A stretch of DNA of 64,000 bases from Hypericum androsaemum (lineage: Eukaryota > Streptophyta > Magnoliopsida > Malpighiales > Hypericaceae): positions 16,251,570 to 16,315,569 of the forward strand of contig OZ023186.1 of NCBI GenBank assembly GCA_963995505.1, given 5' to 3'. A program made the position numbers and the translations under genes. The notes below the pieces were generated by a model. The model ran no database searches. It had not been told where the DNA came from and saw only the letters and a list, made by a program, of their open reading frames with translations. Shown piece after piece: positions 10,557-19,639 of the stretch; within the stretch, counting starts at the first letter, position 1, and each line of letters begins with the position of its first letter.

Positions 10557-13385
10557 TCAGCTGTGTTTGCCTCTACGTTTCCAAAATATATTTTTTCTAC
10601 TAGTCGTGTACGGCTCTGGAACATGATGGTCTCTACTGCCTCGGCGTAGTTCTATAGGTTGATTATCACATTCTCTTTCCTCTTCAGTGTCACTTTCACC
10701 ATCAACATGCATGTCTTCATTGTTATTTATCGGTTCACTCACAACCGTTGTTGGGTGTGCAACATTTGGTCCACCAATATCATGTTGTACTCCTAGACTT
10801 GTTATGTTCATCCAGTCACCGACATCTGCAAAAGACCCCGAGACATGGAAAAAAGGCGTGTATGACGATGTACCAGCAAAATTTTGAAAGGTTGGAAGTG
10901 CTGGTGTCCCAAACATCTGCGGTCTATACAGGTTTTACTGTGACGATTGTCCTCCCATCTCTGAATGCCCATAAAATTGATGGGAACTTGATCCCGGAAC
11001 ACCAAGATCATGAGGTGGCATGTAATCATTCCATTAGAGGGGCGGCATAACAGGATTACAAGGTATCGGTTGCACACTCGGAACTGGTCTCCTGCCACTT
11101 GCAAGGGTTTTTTTACGTCTACCCCACGGTTTCTAATAAGATAAAATTAGGTAAGTTAACTTAATATATTTAATATTAAAAATTAAGTCAACTTTGTAAC
11201 ACATTCTACCTTCTCTTCTTCTCGAATTCTATAATCCACATTGAATTAGACACTATAGGATTCCTCAGAAATGGGCATACCAAGATAGCGGCGTTGCTCT
11301 TCAGCTACACCAAGTGCTGATTCTGCCATACGACGGAGCTCATCATTTTGAGACATCTGCCTCATCCGTTCAATTGCATCAGCCTATTATACAAAATTGT
11401 GAATCATTAGTATATAATATTAATTTAAAAGACATCATAATTTTAATTTATATAATAAATATAATTACCAATATAGGTTGTACGGCACCACGCGGTGTTA
11501 TAAAGCGTACCGTTACTTGCCTGTACCAATCCAAGTATTTGCCGTGGAAATGAATATCCATATTATTTACAGGAGGACCTCTTACCACATGCCTATGGTG
11601 ATTTATCCACACTTCCACATGACATTTATATTGGACTTTCTAGTCTATATCAGTTCTACCTCTGCGCCCTCCCGCATGGATACCGTCGTCGGGCTCAGGA
11701 TGCTGTGGGTTGGGTTGCGCTATCCCAAATTATCTCAAAACTCGATCTGGATAGTGCCACTCCACAGCATGAAAACTAATTAATGGTACTCGGGCTTTCC
11801 AGCACTGTACAATTTCTTCATCAAAGCTAGGTTCCTCGTCTATTAGTGATTGATAAGGTTGCCAAACAATCTACAATAAAAAAGCAAACTTAATAAATTT
11901 GATACAAAAAACTATGAGCATGCATTTTCTTTAAAGACGATATGTAATAGAAAATGTAAGATGACATACATCTGAGGGGGAAAGATCTTCAAGCACTCAT
12001 TTTATATCAGCCATATTTGTCTTAAAAGATCTCTTCTTGTTAATGACCGAAGTCCACCTGTATTAGAAAAACAATTGTCAAGAAAAAATGGATAATATAG
12101 CAAAGACCTATTTACATTTAACTAATTATAAATTCCAACCTGATGCCTATAGCTTCTCCAGGTTGTGGTATTCGTTCCTTTTTTAGAACGGGACGACAAG
12201 GACGAATCCGCTCCCAAGCCCACAAAGAAATCAAATAAGTGGCTCCATCGATTTTGTTACTTTTTGGATTGGTAGCAATACACAATTGGTTGTACAAATG
12301 GGCCAAACATGCGCTACCCCAGCTATATGTATCAAGAGATTCCAGATCTTCGAGAAATGGCAACCAGCAAGTGTGAACATAGCCATCATTCTTCTCGGAA
12401 AAAAGTAAGGCTCCCATCAAAAAATATATGTTTGCTCTAACATACTGCCAAACCATCTCTTCCGTGGCATCTTCACTTAGATCAGATGGATTGAATTCAG
12501 ATAGCAACCAATTAAAACTTACTGTGTTACCCCTGCTACCATTTGCATATTCAGAAGGATCTTTACCAAAAAGATTAAAGCACAACGCTCCCCAATCATT
12601 CGGAGTCTGCAGTCCAGTGAGCGGTTTTCCATCAACTGGCAGCCCTAGCAAAACTAACACATCTTGAAGAGTGATGGTCATTTCACCATCAGGCATATAG
12701 AAGGTGTGCGTCTCAGGACGCCATCTCTCCACCAATGCACTTATCAAAAACTAATCGATGTGTTTTATAAATACAATGCACCACACATGCCCAAAACCTG
12801 ATTCAGCCAAATAACGTGCAAATCTCGCGTTCTTAACTGGCCTCTGTTTGAATTCTCGACGACGAACTCTTATTGGTTCGTCAAATTTGTTGTTGAACGC
12901 CTCTCCACGTTGTTTTTTAACCTACACAAAGTTTCACAAATTAATAAAATATATAATTGAATACAAGTTTTTAACAACAAAAAATGGTGGTGATGTGTTA
13001 CGATTTGCTCTGCTTCGTTTCTTTTATCAAATTATTTTTCATCCCGAGTATTAACTAGGTTAACTAATATAAATTTGGGTGATTTTAAAAATATAGAATT
13101 TTTTCTAACAAAATTTTTACGTCGCTTCATCTAAATTTCAAAATATATAAAATAACAAAAAATGGTGATGAGGCAGTTCATATAATTGAATACAAATTTT
13201 TAACAACAACTGTCATATCACGACTAAAAAAGTTTTGAACTATTTTACAAATAATTTTATACTATACGAACCTCGTTAGTCCATACAGCCCTTGCACGAT
13301 GAACATTAGATAATGTTAACAATTCTCTAGATTGCGATGGTCCTTCATGTCCGATAAAATTAGACGAACATGGGCGTTACTCCAT
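10557..13385 (-). pseudogene. Plant mobile domain (PMD) protein gene of the MULE, eight in-frame stops
   Basis: Six exons on the minus strand (13385-13272, 12921-12140, 12057-11970, 11870-11469, 11383-11210, 11132-10557), all bounded by GT-AG, join to exactly 712 codons in one frame. Exon 2 holds the diagnostic PMD core: ALVERWRPETHTFYMPDGEM, then TLQDVLVLLGLPVDG and later YLISLWAWERIRPCRP. Exon 4 carries the second half (CWKARVPLISF, AVEWHYPDRVLR). The last exon is Pro/Gly-rich and ends in a basic tail. Eight premature stops, one or two per exon (for example 12751-12753 and 11730-11732), interrupt it with no frameshift. Most sit where Gln, Arg or Trp would be expected. PMD proteins are related to Arabidopsis MAIN/MAIL1, and mobile versions occur in MULEs and retrotransposons. 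The role in transposition is unknown. Confidence 0.88.
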
Positions 13386-13955
13386 CTGTAACAAAAGCAA
13401 CAATAATTTAAATTGCTATTTTTTTATCAATAAAAAAGAATTCTGTCTAAGCATCTTTATAATCATCAACTTACTAGATTTTTATACAAGTCAAGAAAAC
13501 TACACGAGTATAGTATAATATATTGTTTGCCAGGTAGCACAAAATATCATAATATAATTCTGTCTTGGACCAATTTTCTATTAACAAAACAAGTAGAAAG
13601 TAAATATAAATTAATCAAAATATTTTTTTTCAACAACTTCAAATATCCTTTTCCAATCACACACTAAAGCACACATTTAATGAATGATGCAATTATTAGA
13701 TAACAAGCTAAACAATAATAACGAAGCTAAAAAAAGCTACAAAAAAATCAATCGACATGCAATCGAGATAACCAGCAGAAAAATATCAAATCAATGGAAG
13801 CCAAAAAAAATAACAGGTTGAAATCGAAATCGAAAGCTAAGTGGGGCATTTTCGTTTTACCCAAAGAATGTATAAGGAAACAAAAAGAGCATGAATCAGA
13901 AACATGCAAATTGGGGATGTCTAGTCAAATTGGGAGTCTTTCTAAAAAAAACAAA
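13386..13955. other. MULE right internal noncoding region
   Basis: AT-rich DNA upstream of the PMD start codon. The sequence just before the ATG reads as an acceptor on the minus strand (TTTTGTTACAG), so a 5' untranslated intron probably lies here. No coding signal seen. Confidence 0.45.
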
Positions 13956-14053
13956 GTATAACCGAAAACGCTTAAGGTGGAGCGTTTCTAATGTTCAAAA
14001 AAAAGTATAACCGAAAATGCTTAAGGTGGAGCGTTTCTAATGTTCAAAAAAAA
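13956..14053 (+). repeat. Two tandem 49-bp repeats carrying a palindrome
   Basis: The unit starting GTATAACCGAAAA is present twice with period 49 bp (13956-14004 and 14005-14053). Each copy contains ACGCT or TGCT followed by GGTGGAGCGTTT, the same A-tract, GC palindrome and T-tract design as in the terminal arrays. This is an internal extension of the right-end repeat set. Confidence 0.75.
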
Positions 14054-14108
14054 GCTGGGATGTCAAATCGGAAACATGCAATATCAAAAAAGAGAAAATT
14101 AAGGAAAT

Positions 14109-14453
14109 TCTTTGGGTCTCCGGTGGTCGGGGATTGGGCTTCCTTGGGTCTCCGCTGGTCCGGGTCGGCCTACTTTGGGTCTGTATTGGTAGGAATTAAA
14201 AAGAGAGGAAATTAGAGGAGAGGAAAATTTTTTTACTCAAGGAGGTGGAGAGGAGAGGCAAACAGCATAGAGGAAGGAGGAGATAGGCGGTAGGGTTTAA
14301 TTGATTTTTTTTCAATTACATAAATAACCCTGGTAAAAATATAATTTTGAGGGTAAAATTGTAAGCTTACCTTGCTAATTTTTTGGCCGGCTTTTTCTGA
14401 CTTTTTTGACCAACTTGAAAACACTATGCGTGGACCGATTTTTGGCCTGTTTT
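14109..14453 (+). repeat. Right subterminal GC-rich and purine-rich segment
   Basis: Between 14109 and 14190 the phrase TTGGGTCTCCG-TGGTC is repeated about three times with decay. From 14205 to 14290 the plus strand is purine-rich (GGAGAGGAGAGG-type), that is CT-rich on the strand of the PMD gene, as in many plant promoters and leaders. It may contain the PMD promoter. Confidence 0.4.
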
Positions 14454-14813
14454 GCTAGAATTTTTGGTATAAAAATAAAAATGCTCCCACCGGAGCAGTT
14501 TTTGGTATTAAAAAAATGCTTCCGCCGGAACGATTTTTGGTAAAAAAAAAGTTTTCGGTAAAAAAAGAAAATGCTCGCGCTTGAGCGGTTTTCGGCCAGC
14601 CGAGCCGAGAATCTCCATTGTGCTCGGCTTGACTGAAAACGCTGCGGGTGGAGCGATTTCATTCGAAAATGCTACCCGAGCAACGGTTTCGTGCGAAGGG
14701 AAAACGCTAACGTCTGAGCGATTTCCAACTCGACCCCAGACAAAGAAAACATGCCCTCACAACCCCATTCAGAGAATTGTGAAAGAAATAAACCCCTTTT
14801 TGGAAAATTCCCC
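14454..14813 (-). repeat. MULE right terminal inverted repeat
   Basis: Inverse match of 3941-4350. The palindromes, the CTCGGCT segment, the GACCCCAGACAAAGAAAAC segment and the terminal TTTCCAAAAAGGGG (on the minus strand) appear in the same order. It is directly followed by the 9-bp duplication. Confidence 0.85.
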
Positions 14814-14822
14814 CAATAATCA
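14814..14822 (+). repeat. Right 9-bp target-site duplication of the MULE
   Basis: CAATAATCA, identical to 3932-3940 and 2402-2410. Confidence 0.85.
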
Positions 14823-17313
14823 TAACGTTGCAGAGATGATATGTCTAATCAACCCTTGAGAAACATAATTGCAGAGAAATTCATTTTTTAGTATAAAATG
14901 AAACGGCTGCAGAAGGAGAAATTCGTATTAAATTTGATATGACATTTTAAAATAGGAAAAGAGCAGATTGTTCTGCATTTTATTGCGCTCGCACGAGGCA
15001 CGAGACAAATAACAAAATTAAGTTTGTACAAATTCTGGAAGATATATATTTTATTTGAAAGTGCGTATTACAAAACATCATACTTCAAAATTTGAAGTTG
15101 TATATGAAATAATAATGCAACTATTAATTATAAGCAGATCCATTTTTTACTATACTAAAATTTCGTTCAATAAAATTTATTAATTAAGCAATTGTGATAA
15201 AAATAAATAAATGAAAATTTGACAAATTTTTTATACTTTTCAATTATGTATTTTAAAAATGACCTCGTTCAATATATGATATGCTTTTTAAAAGTATAAG
15301 CGTGGTAATCAATAAATCTAAACTATAAATTTGCACAAAAAAGAACAGCACATCACTAATTACCAATGGAAACTGAAATAAAAAACGTTCGAATCCATTA
15401 TATCCCTACCAAATCTAAACGGTCCGGAATGATTTATTCACTCCTGATCTAATCTACGAGCCTAAATAAGTACACATAGTTTAAAGCATTTCGAGAGAAA
15501 AGCTAACTCCAAATAAAATTAACCCAAATTTAGTCACAATTTTATTGCTCGTTAAATTCTCTCTCATCCTAATTCAATCAAAAATCTTTCACATCCGTTC
15601 AATTTTCCAAGGAAAAGCACCAATTTCGGTTACTTATGCCTTAAATTGTACTTGGTATTTTTGTTGTAAATTAAATCCCAATTTTGATATACTCTTCTTT
15701 ATTAATTCCTATGTAATAATACCCCGCATCTATCTCCAATTCATAAACAGAACCACTTCAAGCACAATTTCTGATCTTCAGGTGGTTTATAAAAACATTT
15801 TATCTACCCTCTCTTTCTCGGTTAAAATAAAGAAGAAAGAGACACAAATTCAGAGAATCCCCAAATTCATAAAATTAGCAAAATTAGGATTCATAAATAG
15901 AAATACTTTTTATTCTCGTCGAAGTGAGAAATGTTAGAGAATGGTGCCAATAAAAATCAACGTTTCTTTGCACATATATATAGAAAGTTGTTTTGTGTAT
16001 GTTAAACATGCTAAAGTTTGTAATTAGATAATGAAAGTTTGACGTAATTTCTCATATCGTTTCCTTTCATGAATTACTATTTGGTAATTTTATTTGAAAT
16101 TAGGTCGTGGCCTCAAAATTCTAAATTATATGGAATGTTATCAAAATGTAAACAAGTATAATATCATTGTCGTTTATTTCACCATAAAAACTTAGGAAAA
16201 CATATTTCACACATTCTGTAACGTTTTTTCCAATTTAATTAGTCAACTTTTGTGCTAGAGAAAAAATACATCTTAGAAAGTAAATATTTCTTCTCCTTAT
16301 TAAAACCCAAAATTTATTTCCGGTGAAATAAACAGACCCTAACAAGATTAAATAGCAGAAATTTTGAGGGGGTCCATACTGAAATTACTTGGGCCAGATG
16401 GATCTGATCAGGCTAGGAAACGCAGGGTTTGACAAACTGTTTGTAGTTAGCAGGCCCAGCACGGGTAGTTTAGATTATTGTACTCACTTGGTATTTTAGT
16501 TTACCATCGGTAGTTTAATCCATTATCCACACCGTAAAAAATTTTGGATTAAATTTTTTTAAAATAAATGTCAATTTAAAAAACAAATTGACGTTCTAAT
16601 GAAAAATTTTGGATTATTGACTAATATTTTTAGTCATAAAATGTACACTAAAATTATACAAAGTTTACGAGTTGGATCGGGTGATACGAGGGTCGAGTAG
16701 CACCAAACAAACAACACGAAAAGGGTCGTGCAAATGATAAACTTGTAATATTAAGAGATTAAACAGGGGCATTTTAGAAAATGAGAAATTATATTGCCTT
16801 AAGTGGTACACCATGTTCGGTTTAGTGAAATACCTTGTTGTCATACCATGTTGCATTTAGTAGTACCATTTTTTTGAAAGATAAATTTTACATCAAGTAC
16901 ATTGTGCGTGTCCTCAGTATTCCTAATATTCTCATATCTCTATGTTGTTGTGCATGGGCCTATTGAAAGTGCTTTCGCTGCCCTAACATTCAAGACCTTC
17001 ATCAAATCATATACACCTTGTTGGATAGCAACATTCATTAATAAAAATATGAGAAATCTCTTTGATTATAGAGAATATCATAATTTTAGAAATTATTTTT
17101 GGGAAAAAATAATTAAAGAATAATCAATACTTTGTAGAGACATTAATAAAAACTATCAATACCAAATATATTCATGTATATTGTGTGTGTGAATTTCATC
17201 TGTCTTATTAATAGACACATGTGTTATCCCAAATCAACAACCACCACGACTATACTTTGGGTAGTGCTGCATATTCTATTAGTGGCAGTACAAAATTATC
17301 CTCAAAGTTCAAC
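14823..17313. other. Intergenic, nothing supportable
   Basis: About 2.5 kb of AT-rich DNA. Open frames such as 15545-15937 (+) have no ATG-started, domain-bearing product and reflect low complexity. No repeats of note were recognised. Confidence 0.5.
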
Positions 17314-17331
17314 TCTTGATTAATATTGTTT
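17314..17331 (+). repeat. Left target-site duplication of the truncated LINE
   Basis: TCTTGATTAATATTGTTT. The same 18 bases recur at 17679-17696, on the other side of the insertion. Confidence 0.85.
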
Positions 17332-17678
17332 TTTTTTGTGAAAATGGTGGGTGTACTCTACCCCATCATTCAAAACACATAAAATTACATCCGAATGAGT
17401 CTAGGAGTGCCCACTCCGACCCTCAGGAGGGTAATCAAGTACATAAAATCTTATAGGAAATAATAAACCATAGTTTGAGAGCCAATCTGCCACTTGATTG
17501 CACTCTCGGTAGTATCACGTGACCTCGACCTGCCATGAACGGCTAATGAGGTTCCTGCAATTACTCACGAGGCCGGATAGCGGGTGTTTCTTTACTATCT
17601 CTTCGGCTAGACAACTCGCTACGATCTTCGAGTCTGTCTCCATTACCATATTTTGGATCTCCTTGTCCCAAGCTACGA
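17332..17678 (-). mobile_element. 5'-truncated LINE fragment (RNase H end)
   Basis: A 347-bp insertion bounded by an 18-bp direct repeat. On the minus strand it translates into the C-terminal RNase H region of plant LINEs: MVMETDSKIVASCLAEEIV, then a CNQVADWLSNYG motif with the final conserved Asp. One stop interrupts it and it runs directly into a short A-tail (the T-run at 17331-17337 on the plus strand). Truncation at the 5' side, the tail and the long duplication are the classic products of target-primed reverse transcription. It resembles the C terminus of the large LINE at 51461-63098 in ending almost at the tail without a 3' UTR. Confidence 0.88.
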
Positions 17679-17696
17679 TCTTGATTAATATTGTTT
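17679..17696 (+). repeat. Right target-site duplication of the truncated LINE
   Basis: Exact repeat of 17314-17331. Confidence 0.85.
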
Positions 17697-18583
17697 GTGG
17701 TCACATCGATGTATACAAAATGATTATTTTGAAGATTGAAAAAAGAAATTGAAGGAGGAGAACGCGATCCGCCTCTGGGTGGAGGATAATATAAACTATT
17801 GTATTGTTTACAATATTGCTTAAGAGTATTTATTCAATGATTTCATTAATCCATCTCTTAATCATAATTTGTTGGTAAGCTAATGGTGCTAGGTCACCAT
17901 CGGGGTGGCGCTAAAATAATTGTTAACTGGGAAGAAAAAGCCACCGACCAATTTAAACTGTCCACGGGATTCCTCAAGGCGCAGAGAGAGCCAGAATATA
18001 ATTTAGACATCTCCATGCTTAATTTAGTGACGCGTGGATTTAATTCCAACCATAATTACAATTCAAAGAAAGCAACCACACCATGGACATCTCAATCATA
18101 AAACTTCGAAAATACGAATTTTGTTGAATTTTATTTAAAGATAAATTTTTAGTATCTTTAATTCTAAAGAAGTAACAATTAGTCATCATTCATTGAATAT
18201 CTGTAGATATAATGTTAAATACTTATCAATTTTTATCATCGTTCAAAGTCCTACTATAATCGAACTGAAATTAGTCGACTCATCAGTTGAGTGTCTCGAT
18301 GAAGGCGATCTTCAGAAAAAAGAAAGCTACGACACCATAGACTTCTCTACCGTAAAACTTAATTGTTGAAATAATTATTGGGTCATTAATTTTTTTTAGA
18401 TTGTAACGTTAGGGCTAGAGTAGCTAGGAATACAATCAAGCTGTGGTGGGCCCTCTAATCGCATCAGCATTTTGCATTATAAACCAACGGTCGGCATTAT
18501 TAATTGATATTATTCCTACACACTCAGTGAAGTACTTGCATTTGGACACCTAGCTGAGCTATCAAAACATGTGAAAAAAGATT
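17697..18583. other. Intergenic, nothing supportable
   Basis: One 73-codon ORF (17883-18101 +) has no recognisable domain. Otherwise AT-rich sequence. Confidence 0.45.
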
Positions 18584-18970
18584 GGGCAAATTACCCTCAC
18601 GTCCCTGAGGTTTGGTCACCCTCCCCCTAGGGTCCCTGGCTTTTAGAAAATGATTGTCCCGTCCCTAAGTTTTGATGATAATAGACTCTCAGGTCCCTGG
18701 CTGACGTCATCGGCTCTTTTTTTCATTTTTGATCATAGAAATGACCAAAATACTCTTAACCAAAATGAAAAGTTAAGGGTATTTTGATCAAAAGTTAAGG
18801 GTATTTTGGTCATTTTCATGATCAAAAATGAAAAAAAGAGCCGATGACGTCAGCCAGGGACCTGAGAGTCTATTATCATCAAAACTTAGGGATGGGACAA
18901 TCATTTTCCAAAAGCCAGGGACCCTAGGGGGAGGGTGACCAAACCTCAGGGACGTGAGAGTAATTTACCC
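18584..18970. mobile_element. Foldback MITE with ~180-bp arms
   Basis: Almost the entire 387 bp is one inverted repeat. The left arm GGGCAAATTACCCTCACGTC pairs with the right end, which reads GGGTAAATTACTCTCACGTC on the other strand. The arms meet near 18775 around GTTAAGGGTATTTTGATC. Flanking nonamers AAAAAGATT and AAAAAATTT agree at 7 of 9 positions, consistent with a decayed 9-bp MULE-type duplication. Nothing coding lies inside. The arms are very similar to each other, so this copy is fairly young, and its RNA would form a long hairpin able to feed small-RNA production. Confidence 0.82.
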
Positions 18971-19639
18971 AAAAAATTTCATCGGTGGTCACTTATAAAC
19001 TTTTTCATATTTAGGAAATATATTAGTGATTTTTTTTCTCACAAAATTTGTTGTTTATACTGACCTAGCTGGCTTGCTAATGGTCATTCTAAATTATTTG
19101 TGAACACCTTCCATCGAATCAAAATTTCCGAAGGCGATTAAAATAGACATGCTTCCGGTGTTTCGTCAGTCTAATTGGTACGAAATTAGATTCAAAATTT
19201 ACGAATCAAAAGAATATTATTAATATGGCACTCTATAAATAGTACTTTATAGTATTCGATTCTGCGCATCTTTCTGCATCAATTACCCACCCGACACCCA
19301 CAGCTCTGTTTTGCTATATATGGACATCCCATTCACTGGCCGTGGAAATATTATATGCATACTTTTAATTTGGACAAGCAAAAAATTGAATTTATATATC
19401 TATTTCTTTTTTTTAGGGGTGATATATCTATTTCTTAATCCTCAAATTTTTGTTGTATTGTTCGTTGTTCTAGTATTTTCTCCAGATGGATAAGGAATCT
19501 CTGACATCGTTGAAAAAGGAAGCAGAAAAGTTAGAGGATTAGGATGAGTTTAGTTAGCTGGAGTGCCCAATGATAGAAACAACAAGCATCCACTATAATT
19601 TATGTATAGGTCAGGTCATGCAAAGCACGATTGCCACTC
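18971..19639. other. Intergenic, nothing supportable
   Basis: AT-rich, with a short ORF at 19311-19493 of no recognisable content. Confidence 0.45.

Larger units (their letters stand above)
3941..14813 (+). mobile_element. Autonomous-type Mutator-like element (MULE) with mudrA and PMD genes
   Basis: A 10.9-kb DNA transposon. The left terminus (GAGTAATTTTTTAAAAGGGG) and the reverse complement of the right terminus (GGGAATTTTCCAAAAAGGGG) begin a long inverted repeat of 360-410 bp, roughly 80% identical by eye, flanked by a perfect 9-bp duplication. Inside are a mudrA-like transposase (+), a plant-mobile-domain gene (-) and two small accessory ORFs in tail-to-tail arrangement. Subterminal regions on both sides hold arrays of imperfect palindromes. 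Co-occurrence of PMD genes and MULE transposases is known in plants. The gene set and terminal structure make this family assignment firm. All large genes carry stops, so this copy should not move by itself. Confidence 0.92.

Noticed and set aside
6183..13385. Possible stop-codon recoding (TAG/TGA/TAA as sense) in the MULE genes
   Set aside because: All three stop types occur, CAA/CAG/CGA/TGG are also used normally in the same genes, and host genes in the window use standard stops. Mutational decay is simpler.
15545..15937. 130-codon ORF in AT-rich DNA
   Set aside because: Opens without ATG, is dominated by I, F, K, S and N residues expected from AT-rich DNA, and has no domain.
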